IMG/VR virus record: IMGVR_UViG_3300024264_000105
Coordinates: 1 to 33,619 of that record
Length of the DNA stretch: 33,619 nucleotides
From: a virus
Strand: one strand, 5' to 3'
The position numbers and the translations under genes were made by a program. A model generated the notes under the pieces. That model searched no databases. It worked only from the letters and a program-made list of their open reading frames with translations, and had not been told where the DNA came from. Positions 19,101 through 28,523 of this stretch are shown piece after piece. Every line of letters starts with the position of its first letter. Within the stretch, counting starts at the first letter, position 1.

Positions 19101-22100
19101 TCAACTATGCTTCCATAATTTAAATTTAAATAATCACTAGCAGTGTCTAATTCAGTATATAATTTCTCATTAAATACTTCAATTTCAATTTGTCCCGTCT
19201 TATCTGCATCTGGATAAAATTTAATTACAGCATTATCTCCAGATATCTCCCCACCAAAAGTTCCTATTCCAGAAGAATCATTATTGAATGCTGAAAGAAA
19301 TGGTAGTTGTTGAGTATATACATCAGTTCCATCATGAGCAATAATTATTTGATGAAGTACTTTTGTAGATCCTATACTTACTTGAACTAAAGATTTTGAT
19401 GTATTAAAAGTATTTTTATCGAGAGTATTAATAGTAGTTGATGCTGCGGAAACTGTGGATGTATAATTTGAATCATATATTGCACTTCTTTCGCTACCAT
19501 CAAATAATTGTCCAGTAGCTTCAAATCTATAAGTTCCTATTCCAGATGATGTTGTACCAAATCCAACTATTCTTGATTTTATTTCAATAGAATTTGGTGA
19601 ATTATTCTCATGCGATACAGATAAAATTCCACTATCCAAATTTGCATAAAATGTTCCTATCCCACTAGATGAACTTGATATTAATGAAGTATCACTATAA
19701 TACTCCGATAAGAATGTATCTACACCATTATGAACAATATACAAACGAACATATTCCATTTCACTTGTAACTTTATCAATAACTTGAGAATTGATATAAA
19801 CAGATTCAAAAGAATTTGAATCTAAAGAGATAATTGTAGTAGTCCCAACACCAACACTAGAGCTTTCAATAACATCGGATGCAATTAAATCTATAAAACC
19901 AATAGATTCTCTATCTGTATGAATACCAGTACTTCCAGTATTTTCAAATGTTTTTTTAATTAATTTTATAAAATATTTTGAATTTAAAGTAATTTTATCA
20001 TTTGGTTTAAATACTAATTCAGTATTTCCAGAAATCTCATCAGTATTCAAATCAAAACTTCCATAAGAATAAATTTCAAAATTTAAATTTGTGGATCCTG
20101 AAGTAACAACAGATTCATTATCGGATATAAATGTTCCTTTATCATTACTTAAAATAGTAACATCTGTTAATTGAACTTTAGTATCATCATCTGATGTTAC
20201 TCTAAGTAAAAAATTATAATATGTTTCATTTTTCAATTGCTCTATTGTGAAAAATTCTTGATTTTGATTGGCAAAAGTTAAAAATTGATTACTAATATCG
20301 TCAATTTTTAATACATTTAAAGTATTTTTTAACTCTATATAATCTGAGAGTATCGTATTTTTAAATTTTAAAAATTTCGATTTAGAATCATTAACATCTA
20401 CGTCTAAAACTTTATCAAAATTATTAATAGTATAAGCATATTTTTTATCAATAATATTTTTTGTAATTGCAATAGTATTTGTAGAAGTAGATAATCCTGC
20501 ACTAGTATTTTTCTGTATTTGAGTATCAGCAAAGTTTTTTAAACCACTTATATGAACCAAATTTTCAACTGGAGACTGCTGATCTCTATATGTTATTGGA
20601 CTTTTTATAGAATAAGATAAATTTTGATAATAGTTGTTATCTGCAATAACTTGAAAATTTTCACTTAGTTTTCCAGTATCATTATCCCAACCAATATTTT
20701 TTAAATAAGAATATTTAACATCAAAAATTGCATTATTTGAATTTATAGATTCTATAGTTGCAATAGTACCAGAATCTTCACCTACTATTATTTCACCAAC
20801 TGATAATTTGTATAATCCACTAACTTTTAAGTTATTGCTATTGCTTTCGGATACAATTAAATCTCTAATTATTCCGTTAGAAGATAATTTTTCGCCAACA
20901 GAAAAGTTTAATTCTTCTTTAGAAAAATCAAATAATGGATAATCATTTTTATTAATTATAGAAGAGGTGAAAAATTGATCTGTTTTTGCAATTCCAGTAT
21001 TTGAAGTTATATCAGAGATATTAATAGTTACTCTATCATTAACTCCAGTATTATCATAATCACTCACTTTAAAAAATTTATATCCATAATCTGACGAATT
21101 AAACCCATCACCTTCAGAACTATCTTTTATAACTCCTTCTACAAAAACACTATCCCCTATAGAAAAAGGTTGGGAAGTAAAGTCAGAGGATCCAAAATTT
21201 ATTGGTGTAGATATGGTACATGTAAAGATGCCAGAATTTGATGATTCTACTTTTTCAATAGAAATACCATTACTATTATTAATAGAAATTATTTCTACAT
21301 TTCCATCTGGCAATCCTTTTGGTTTTACAACTACTTCTGCTGAAAAAATTGAGGATTCTGATAATAAGGGTTTAATAAATCCAGAATTTATTACATTCCT
21401 ACTAACCGAATCTACAATTATTAAATTTGGTTCAGTTACATAACCATTTCCACCATTTATTACAACTATATTATCATTTATAGTTTTTGAATTTTTTAAT
21501 TTAATTGTTGGAGATATATTTGCTTTAGGTCTAAGAGTTGTATCAGAAGAATATATGAAATTGTCATTAATAATTCTTGTTTCTCTTATAGATCCCAATT
21601 TACTAGATCTTAGATTTACTTTTAAGTTTTTACCTGAAGAAGAATTTGTGGATCTAATTGTTGGGAATTTCTTATATCCTGATCCGGAAGATATAATATT
21701 TAAATTTTTTACTGGACCGGATGGTGAAGTTGATGTTGTTGAGTACTCAAGAATATCACATTCTTCTGATGAATAAGAAATTTTTTCAGGTTTTTTTTGT
21801 AGATTTATATTAAATGTCGTTTCTCCTATTCCACCAATGACATATGAATTGTTATAATCACTATTCACATAGATTATTCTAGAATAATTTTTAGTGTCGG
21901 TATCAGAAGTAACTAATTCTCCATCTTTTACTAAAGTATAGAACAATTCTTCGGGAATTTGTGTAGTGTAGTTTAATGTTAAAGATGCAGTAGACGTTAC
22001 TCCTACTGTTCCAACTCCAGATACACTAAAAGTATCTGTAGATCCAGTAGAAACAAATTCATTATTAAATTTCTCATCAGTATAAAGTTTAAATTCATAT

Positions 22101-25100
22101 CCAGATAAAGAAGAATCTGAAAGATCAAATACTAAATTATTATTTTTGACTGGTTGTAATTGTGGATTAATTAATGATATTGATTGTGAAGAACTTCCTG
22201 TAGAAGCAAAAGATACAACTGTTGGAGGATTTTGTTGAGAATCTATTAAAGTTTCGCAGAGATTAATTCTATTTCTATTAATTTTATAGACATAGTACTC
22301 ACTATTAGTCAATGGTGATGGTCTAATAAATCTTCTAATAATATCATCACCACTAGAACCGGCATAAAAATTTTCTTCGTCTGGAGAAACATATATTGAT
22401 GTTGGTGTGATTGAAGTTCCTAAATCAATTCTATCTAATTCAGTACCAGTAACAATGTCCCATGGTGTTGATAATTTATAAATGTAAAAATTATCTGAAC
22501 CAGCTCCGACAAAATATACTAAGGTTCCAGAGGAATTGATATGTATATCAGATGGTGCTGCATCTGGAGGATTAAGATCTATCCTACCCGTGCTATCTCC
22601 CGAATAAGATGCTGTTGTAATATCCCATGAGGTTGAAAGGTTAAATTGGTAAATAAAATCACCAGTACTTCCAATTAAGTAAAGTACCGAACCATCATAT
22701 TTAAAATAAAGTCCCGTTGGAGAAATTTGTGAAGAAAATCCGTCAATAGAATTACTACTACCAATGAATAAACTTACATTATCATAACTTGCTGTGGTAA
22801 TATCCCATGCAGAAGTCATAGAATACTGATAAATTGTATCATTGTCATTTCCAGTAATCCAGAACTTAAGACCATCCTCTCTGATATAAAGTCCACTAGG
22901 TTTGGTGTCTTCCGATGCAACATCAAATTTGTTCGTAAATACTGCCGTGCTCGGACTCCAAGGTGTTGAAAGTGCATATTCATTGACTTCATCAGAACCA
23001 GAACCGAGAGCATACATTTTAGTTCCATCTGGTTTGAAACGTAATGATTGTAGACCATTATCTTGGGAACTAGTGTCTAATTGATCACTAGTTTCAATTA
23101 AGTATTCAAAATTATCATCTTCATAAAGAACCTTATCACCAGTTACTAACTCATGATTTGCAATTGTAATTTCATCAGTTACTGTATTGATTCCTGTAGA
23201 GTTAAATCCAATTGGATTGACTACGATATTATCAATTTGAGATTTATAAAGAACACGAACTGCTGTTGAAGTTCCAATACCTACTGAAAGATTTGGTTGA
23301 ACATCTAATGTTACCGTATCTCCATTTTGAAGTTCGTGGGAAGTTGATACGGAAACAGTCACTACATTCTTATCTATATCTCCAAGTATTTGAGTGAAAT
23401 TAGATTCAAATTTATATTCGTCATTATCATCTCCATTAGTATGGAAAAATAATTCAGGACTAGAGATAGATGTTTTTAATCCAATTACATTATTATTTTT
23501 ACTTACAACAAAAAGATTTGATGGTAGATTAAATGTGGAGGATCCATCTGTAGAAACAGATACATTTGTTCCATTGGGAGTATAAATTATAGATTGATTT
23601 GTTTTGAATGGATGTTTCTCAATAAAAATGCCTTTAGATGGAATATCTCTAGTTACACTCACATCACCAAATACAAATGATGTGCTATATCCAACACCAT
23701 TTATTGTAGAAATTCCTACAGATTCTTTGGGATTAAAGAAAACTCTATCATTCAGAGAAGATTCAAAATTATCTACAGATTTAGAAATTAAAAATGAATC
23801 TGGGAAAAACGAAACTGCACTTCCAACATTGTGTATAGTTCCAGGAGATCCTCTTCTAACTCTAATGATATTTTGATTCACAAATATTCCAATAACTTTT
23901 AAAGTTTCTGTTCCAATTCCAATACTACTACCGAGAGATAATACATTAGATATTGATATCGGAGAAACATATATTTCTGTGGTAATTCCAGATGAATTTA
24001 TAGTAGAAAGACATCTACCCTGCGAATATTCAGGAACTTCTATTTTATGAAATCCGTTTAGTTCTGAAAGGTTTGTTGAAAATCCAGATACCAATACATA
24101 ATCATTATTTGAAAGATTTTGAATAGGTAATATCGATACTCTAACTTTTTTCGAAGACTCCCATGTAAAGATGGAATTTGGATATGAAGATGAAGTTGTA
24201 TTTAATTCAGTTATGTCTTTTCCTTTAATTGAGGAAACATTTACATTTAATCCACTTCCAGAAGTATTTGTTTCATCAAAATTAATTACATCTCCAACTT
24301 TATAATCGCTACCAGAATTTTCAACTACTAAAGATTCAATTGGACCTGATGTTGCAGATAATACTTCTATAGTTTGGTTTATTATATCATTTGATTGAAT
24401 AATGAAATCATAATTAGAATTTATTTCAGATACTCTATATGGAAAAGTATTTCTCAATAAGTTAGAATTTTTAAAGTCAAATGATTGATCTAAGTTTGAA
24501 TCTGAAATTAATTCTGATTTATACTTATTACCAATAAAGTAAGGAAATGTATTATTTGTTGCATGGTATGCATACACACCATTTGGAAATTCATCATTTA
24601 CTTCATATCTACCATTATATTCATCCAAATCTCCATTATTATTAAACTCATAATCTTCTACAAAAAATCCATTAAAAAACCCTGAAGGTCTATCTTCGAC
24701 ATTTGATACCTTAGTTTCATATCCAGATTTTAATTTTTTTACTTCAGAAAACTTATCTTTTGGATCTGAATATCCAAAAGGTCCATAGATAGGATTACCA
24801 TCATAAGCCCATCCAATAATTCCTGATAAAGAGTTATCTTCTAAAAATATAGATCTTAATTGACCAAAATATTTTGATACTGAATATTGTAATTTATCTT
24901 TACCTTTTAATAAAACCTCTCCTCCATTAAATCTAACTTCATTATCATTAATAGTTAATTTTCTTATATTTGGATCAATTATTAAACCATTTCCTGCAGA
25001 AATAACTTTAATTATTGTATTAGTTGAAGAATATCCGATTCCCGTGTTGAGAATTTTTACATCTGTTATTTTTCCTTCATCTATTATTGCTCTCAACTCT

Positions 25101-28100
25101 GCTCCAGATCCATCACCAGAAACAATTAAATCTGGGACTGAAAAATATTCATTATCTGAAAAATTAATAGAAACATCTACAATTTTTCCATTTGCAATTT
25201 TTGGTATTATTTCTGCATTATTACCATTTTTTATGGAAATAATTGGTTTCTTGTTGAAGTTTAATATGGTTGAACCGTAACCTGTTCCAGACTCATAAAC
25301 ATAAGCATCTATAATACTGCCTCTAACTACTGGTGTTGTAATTAATTCCTTATATTCTTGAGTGGTACTTCCAACCCCTACAGGAGTATATTTAATTGAA
25401 ACTGAAATGTCTGGATATTTAAAGTACTGATAACCATTACCAGTACTTTCTAATAATTCATATTTTTTTCTTTCATAATTTGAGGTAATAGTTCCTCCAA
25501 TCCCAGTATTCGATAATCTAAAAGAATCATTATCAATTTTTATTACTTTATATTGATTATTGGTTGTAATCCCACTTATTTGAGTATCATCATAAGAATA
25601 TTCTATTATCTCCCCATCATTAAATCCATGATTTTTAAAATTGATAGTATTTTTAGTAGTAGATATTCCAGATGATTTCACAATCAACTTTCTATTAGTA
25701 TAATTACTTCCACCTTCAATTACTTTTGCAAATGCAACTTGTTTTTTTAATGATAAGGTACTAAACTTATGATCTCCGAAAGAACCTGAAAAAATTCCCA
25801 CAGGATTTACTTTTGATATCTGATCTTCAAGTGAGTTATATAAAGTTATAGATTTATTATTATCAACTTGAGCAAAATAAGATGAATTTTTAGGAAGATC
25901 TATAAAAGTTGATCCTACAGATATTTTTATAGGAGAATTATTTAATGGGTCATAAATAATTTCTTCCCCATTAGAAAAATTATGTTCCTCAAAAAACAAA
26001 ATTTGATTTGTTGCTACATTAACTCCACCTCCAAGAGAAAGTTCATTAGAATTAAAAGAAACATCTCTGGATCTTTTAATTAATACAGGTTCAATTGATG
26101 CTCCTGAACCATTTCCACCAATAATATCAACAGAAACTATTTTATCAATATCATAATTTTGAGAGTCTACGTATACTTTTTCTAAACTGCCACTTACAAC
26201 AGGATTAATTTTTGCGGTGGATCCTAATCCAACAGAAACTTCAACTAATGGTGGATTTATCACATCATAATTTTCGCCAGATGAGAGAATATTTACATCT
26301 TTAATTGGTCCATAATAAATTACATCTTCAGACTTGTAATTATTAATTTCAACACCGTTTATTAAAATTCCAGTTTTTCCAGGTAAAGTGTTTTGTCCAG
26401 AACCATTTTTAATGTTCTTTTCCAAAGGAATTTTTTTTAAAAGTTTTTGTATTCCAAAAACTTCATCACTCTGAGAAAATAAAATGAATCTGTCATTTCC
26501 AACTCCGGAAGGAGGTATAAAGAAAGTTTCGTATAGATCAGATTCTATAAAAGATAATGATTTATATAATTTAAATTTTTGATTTCCTAAATTTTCAATA
26601 TAATAAGAACCAGCACTTAATCCAATTAAAGGTTCAGATTCTGGATCATAAAGAATCCTATCACCAGTTATAAAAGGTAATGAATCTACTGTGATACTAG
26701 AATATAGTTGTTTATCGGCATCAAAATCTGAAAGATTACTTATACTATTAATACTAGTAGATTTAATAGTAGATTCTACATCAAAACGATAATTTTCAAT
26801 AACTTTATTATTTAAATCCTTAAAATCTGATCTTATCTCAGACGGAAATGAGTTAGATGCAACATATGCATATTCATCATTATCTGTATATAAGTTAATA
26901 ACATCAGATAATAATGAACTACTTTCAAAATTATAACCAGAAGAGTTTGCTTTATTTAGCTTTCTCCTTATATCATATTTTTTATTTTGATCTAAAGATG
27001 GAGTATTTTTTAGTCCTAGAGAATTATTATTAACATCAATAGTTTGAATGTAAGATGATTGATTTATTGAATGTGCTGAAATTTCACTATTTCTTTCTAA
27101 AATTTCAACTTCATCTCCAATCTTTAAACTAGATCTGTCAATAGTAGATGATAGAGTTATATTATTATTATCTAAAATTTCATATCTTGTTGTAGTATTG
27201 TATATAAAAGAATTTGCAAATATCTCTTTCCAATTTTTTCCAGTATTATTAATTTTATCTCCAATATTTTTAATTGAAAATTTATCTCCTTCTCCGACAA
27301 TAAATTCATCACTTTCCTTCATTATATTATCAATTTTTCCGTGAAGTATTAATTCAACTTTTTTAGAAGTATCTCCATCTTCATAAGAAAAATATGTATC
27401 ACTCGATATTATATTGGAAGTTGCATCAATATTATTAACACCAGTACATCCAAAAAATTGATTAATAGTTTTTCCTGTATAGTTAATTGAACTATTTCCT
27501 GAAGTCAGAGTTCCAAATTCAGGAAAATCCAAAGTAGAATCTACATTTAAAATGGATGATCCTACAGATACACTTTCCAATAATTTTGTATTTGGAGTAA
27601 TTGCAAAATTTCCTTGAACAGAAGATTCTAAATTGTTTCCAATATAAATTTGTAATGTATAATATGTCTTACCATTTGCTGAAAAAGGTTCTATTTCAGA
27701 AATCGATGCATTAGTATTTAAATCTGTGGATTTAAATATAGTTTGTCCTTTTATATTTAAAGGGTTTCCAGATATAGATTCTGCAACAACAATTTCTCTT
27801 CTTAAGTAATTTGCAGAAGATGGTTTAATTAGATAATTTTCTAAGTTTACTACTGAAGCATCTTCACCAAAAATAACTTTAAAAAGAATTCTTACAGATT
27901 CTTCAGTTCCTTTGGATTTATAAAAATCTCTTACTCTTCTTATAAAATTTCCGACATCAAGACCTTTTGTTAAGGGAATATTTTCAAATCCCGGAGCAAA
28001 GGTAAATTTTAATTTTTTGTAAAAATCCTTTAAAAATAATGTACTTAAATTTTTAATAGAAGACTTATCAGAATGTTCTGAAGAAGTTGATGTAGAAAAT

Positions 28101-28522
28101 ACAAGTTCTTCGCGATTCAAATCTTGATGATAATTTGTTACACCACTAAATCCACGAATACATCCAGTAAAACTATTCGTTGTAATTCCAGTATAAGTTA
28201 TTATTTCATCATCAATTTTTAATAGACCATATTTATTTGGAAATCCTTTTGTACTAGAAACCTCAATTATTGTATCTTCACTATTGATTGCTCCAGTTAA
28301 TGTTGCATCATCAAAAATAATCGAATCATTTAAGTTAGATAATTTTAAATATTCATCTATATTATCACTGATATCAATTGGACCACCTTGATATTCTTGA
28401 GAAATATAATATTGCTTTAAAAATTCAACTGCATTTGGACTATCATCAAAGATGAAATTTGGTAGTTGACTTTCAACAAGGTCTTGTACTTTTATTTTAG
28501 ATTGAAGTCCAGTTTGTATCAT
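16109..28522 (-). CDS. Giant 4137-aa baseplate/tail structural protein in the gene 7 slot (YHYH domain, beta-propeller)
   Basis: One uninterrupted frame of 12.4 kb between gp6 and gp8, where T4 has gene 7. No direct gp7 similarity was recognised, so the equivalence rests on position. Residues 1-300 include a PNKYGLLKIDDEIITYTG module and a conserved RRVRDFYKSKGTEESVRILF segment. A YHYH-type domain lies at about 1235-1330: GWAYDGNPIYGPFGY, then YAYHATNNTFPYFIG. Five blade-like repeats of about 50 residues form a propeller at about 1810-2070. Two tandem beta-sandwich repeats lie at about 2895-3125, and a FINGILQEPMINYQF fibre motif near 3780. GSGY and HxFxxGxxIxY modules recur throughout. The ATG lies one base after the gp6 stop. 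It is likely a very long wedge-attached or fibre-like protein that helps in host contact. Confidence 0.88.
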   Translation of the reverse strand: MIQTGLQSKIKVQDLVESQLPNFIFDDSPNAVEFLKQYYISQEYQGGPIDISDNIDEYLKLSNLNDSIIFDDATLTGAINSEDTIIEVSSTKGFPNKYGLLKIDDEIITYTGITTNSFTGCIRGFSGVTNYHQDLNREELVFSTSTSSEHSDKSSIKNLSTLFLKDFYKKLKFTFAPGFENIPLTKGLDVGNFIRRVRDFYKSKGTEESVRILFKVIFGEDASVVNLENYLIKPSSANYLRREIVVAESISGNPLNIKGQTIFKSTDLNTNASISEIEPFSANGKTYYTLQIYIGNNLESSVQGNFAITPNTKLLESVSVGSSILNVDSTLDFPEFGTLTSGNSSINYTGKTINQFFGCTGVNNIDATSNIISSDTYFSYEDGDTSKKVELILHGKIDNIMKESDEFIVGEGDKFSIKNIGDKINNTGKNWKEIFANSFIYNTTTRYEILDNNNITLSSTIDRSSLKIGDEVEILERNSEISAHSINQSSYIQTIDVNNNSLGLKNTPSLDQNKKYDIRRKLNKANSSGYNFESSSLLSDVINLYTDNDEYAYVASNSFPSEIRSDFKDLNNKVIENYRFDVESTIKSTSINSISNLSDFDADKQLYSSITVDSLPFITGDRILYDPESEPLIGLSAGSYYIENLGNQKFKLYKSLSFIESDLYETFFIPPSGVGNDRFILFSQSDEVFGIQKLLKKIPLEKNIKNGSGQNTLPGKTGILINGVEINNYKSEDVIYYGPIKDVNILSSGENYDVINPPLVEVSVGLGSTAKINPVVSGSLEKVYVDSQNYDIDKIVSVDIIGGNGSGASIEPVLIKRSRDVSFNSNELSLGGGVNVATNQILFFEEHNFSNGEEIIYDPLNNSPIKISVGSTFIDLPKNSSYFAQVDNNKSITLYNSLEDQISKVNPVGIFSGSFGDHKFSTLSLKKQVAFAKVIEGGSNYTNRKLIVKSSGISTTKNTINFKNHGFNDGEIIEYSYDDTQISGITTNNQYKVIKIDNDSFRLSNTGIGGTITSNYERKKYELLESTGNGYQYFKYPDISVSIKYTPVGVGSTTQEYKELITTPVVRGSIIDAYVYESGTGYGSTILNFNKKPIISIKNGNNAEIIPKIANGKIVDVSINFSDNEYFSVPDLIVSGDGSGAELRAIIDEGKITDVKILNTGIGYSSTNTIIKVISAGNGLIIDPNIRKLTINDNEVRFNGGEVLLKGKDKLQYSVSKYFGQLRSIFLEDNSLSGIIGWAYDGNPIYGPFGYSDPKDKFSEVKKLKSGYETKVSNVEDRPSGFFNGFFVEDYEFNNNGDLDEYNGRYEVNDEFPNGVYAYHATNNTFPYFIGNKYKSELISDSNLDQSFDFKNSNLLRNTFPYRVSEINSNYDFIIQSNDIINQTIEVLSATSGPIESLVVENSGSDYKVGDVINFDETNTSGSGLNVNVSSIKGKDITELNTTSSSYPNSIFTWESSKKVRVSILPIQNLSNNDYVLVSGFSTNLSELNGFHKIEVPEYSQGRCLSTINSSGITTEIYVSPISISNVLSLGSSIGIGTETLKVIGIFVNQNIIRVRRGSPGTIHNVGSAVSFFPDSFLISKSVDNFESSLNDRVFFNPKESVGISTINGVGYSTSFVFGDVSVTRDIPSKGIFIEKHPFKTNQSIIYTPNGTNVSVSTDGSSTFNLPSNLFVVSKNNNVIGLKTSISSPELFFHTNGDDNDEYKFESNFTQILGDIDKNVVTVSVSTSHELQNGDTVTLDVQPNLSVGIGTSTAVRVLYKSQIDNIVVNPIGFNSTGINTVTDEITIANHELVTGDKVLYEDDNFEYLIETSDQLDTSSQDNGLQSLRFKPDGTKMYALGSGSDEVNEYALSTPWSPSTAVFTNKFDVASEDTKPSGLYIREDGLKFWITGNDNDTIYQYSMTSAWDITTASYDNVSLFIGSSNSIDGFSSQISPTGLYFKYDGSVLYLIGSTGDFIYQFNLSTSWDITTASYSGDSTGRIDLNPPDAAPSDIHINSSGTLVYFVGAGSDNFYIYKLSTPWDIVTGTELDRIDLGTSITPTSIYVSPDEENFYAGSSGDDIIRRFIRPSPLTNSEYYVYKINRNRINLCETLIDSQQNPPTVVSFASTGSSSQSISLINPQLQPVKNNNLVFDLSDSSLSGYEFKLYTDEKFNNEFVSTGSTDTFSVSGVGTVGVTSTASLTLNYTTQIPEELFYTLVKDGELVTSDTDTKNYSRIIYVNSDYNNSYVIGGIGETTFNINLQKKPEKISYSSEECDILEYSTTSTSPSGPVKNLNIISSGSGYKKFPTIRSTNSSSGKNLKVNLRSSKLGSIRETRIINDNFIYSSDTTLRPKANISPTIKLKNSKTINDNIVVINGGNGYVTEPNLIIVDSVSRNVINSGFIKPLLSESSIFSAEVVVKPKGLPDGNVEIISINNSNGISIEKVESSNSGIFTCTISTPINFGSSDFTSQPFSIGDSVFVEGVIKDSSEGDGFNSSDYGYKFFKVSDYDNTGVNDRVTINISDITSNTGIAKTDQFFTSSIINKNDYPLFDFSKEELNFSVGEKLSSNGIIRDLIVSESNSNNLKVSGLYKLSVGEIIVGEDSGTIATIESINSNNAIFDVKYSYLKNIGWDNDTGKLSENFQVIADNNYYQNLSYSIKSPITYRDQQSPVENLVHISGLKNFADTQIQKNTSAGLSTSTNTIAITKNIIDKKYAYTINNFDKVLDVDVNDSKSKFLKFKNTILSDYIELKNTLNVLKIDDISNQFLTFANQNQEFFTIEQLKNETYYNFLLRVTSDDDTKVQLTDVTILSNDKGTFISDNESVVTSGSTNLNFEIYSYGSFDLNTDEISGNTELVFKPNDKITLNSKYFIKLIKKTFENTGSTGIHTDRESIGFIDLIASDVIESSSVGVGTTTIISLDSNSFESVYINSQVIDKVTSEMEYVRLYIVHNGVDTFLSEYYSDTSLISSSSSGIGTFYANLDSGILSVSHENNSPNSIEIKSRIVGFGTTSSGIGTYRFEATGQLFDGSERSAIYDSNYTSTVSAASTTINTLDKNTFNTSKSLVQVSIGSTKVLHQIIIAHDGTDVYTQQLPFLSAFNNDSSGIGTFGGEISGDNAVIKFYPDADKTGQIEIEVFNEKLYTELDTASDYLNLNYGSIVEKIDEKTINPITIKSGFILKNNETPIFSKEFNPNSVALAATTGIFTIENHFFRTGEELIYTPDTTFFGIGSSSISTPSGDLPSTVYAIKLTEDTFKIATSLTDAQSGIGTTFTSIGGGNAHKFTMKERNSKCIITIDDLIQYPLAFTKIKHDLIGNVGGQVELDTNIISLSGISTIVPNDILLVDDEYMKVVNVGFGTTNLGPITNNGNINLVEVDRGFVGSSASTHLDSSIARVYKGSFNIVDSRIYFSELPLEDIKSDINLSLPKSSFTGRVFLKSNYLSNKIYDDLSDEFTGIGRTFSLRVGGANTTGIGTIGGNGFILVNDSYQSPKTDNNPNVFNYNISENLVSGISSITFSGISNPNNPLEYITSDYDVNLNDLPRGGIIVSYGSSPGLGFAPLVGASVTSVVGAGGSIVSVGIGTTDNLGSGYNGLVSIGISVFEEGHVGEVASISASIGVGGTLSFNVGSGGTGYTNPKIFVSDPSYENLPIVGVFRSGIGNTTESGSGLLVDVELGGSTGIGSTYFEVNNFKFSRSGFNFKKGDIFKPIGLVTDSSLSSPISDFTITVEDVYTDNFAGWEFGELDFLDSIKQLQDGSRTRFPIFYNGELISFETESGSEIENNISNLLIIFINGILQEPMINYQFEGGTSFLFTEAPKPEDVIDVYFYKGVGNIDTEFVEVTSTLKNGDILQVKSSNLHSDISTQDERNIYNIKFSDKLETNKYSGLGINEVKFRPISWTKQKTSKKINGQFTYKTRDSLEPLIFPTSRIIKDISTTDTEIFVDNSELFGYETDTPGFGDDSLPFNAIVINGISTEASGSIESITEFSNISGFSGIITGITTTTGIGGNSLALKFEIHDSNSTPFSGISTGYPIYIYDTQIGTGVTSIDSSDSAIVGIGTTFLDNIYYISDWSNINNIGILTCNVKSDSNIIGINTNGNILNPIGKYSWGRLSGGTRSSNPISIGVTGKIVSGLSTYPTIQRRGIGIRKTGALPKIVL
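22315..23095 (-). repeat. Five-blade propeller repeat domain within the giant protein
   Basis: The encoded units share the pattern PSGLYIxxDGxKxYxxGxxxDxIYQYxxSTxWDITTAxY, seen as FKPDGTKMYALGSGSDEVNE, REDGLKFWITGNDNDTIYQY, FKYDGSVLYLIGSTGDFIYQ, NSSGTLVYFVGAGSDNFYIY and SPDEENFYAGSSGDDIIRRF. The plus strand shows matching repeated words (atatcccatg). The base composition is visibly richer in G+C than the flanks: one 60-base line inside has 25 G/C and one line outside has 19. Confidence 0.85.
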
Positions 28523-28523
28523 A

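Noticed and set aside
21555-21776. Plus-strand open frame of 73 codons
   Set aside because: Antisense shadow of the giant protein; its YPDPE word mirrors a GSGY unit.
22816-23058. Minus-strand 80-codon frame inside the propeller region
   Set aside because: Overlaps the giant protein in another frame and has no features of a gene.
16109-28522. The giant frame as an assembly fusion of several genes
   Set aside because: The frame is continuous with the same repeat types from end to end, flanked by one-base and promoter-linked junctions to gp6 and gp8, so a single gene is the simpler reading.
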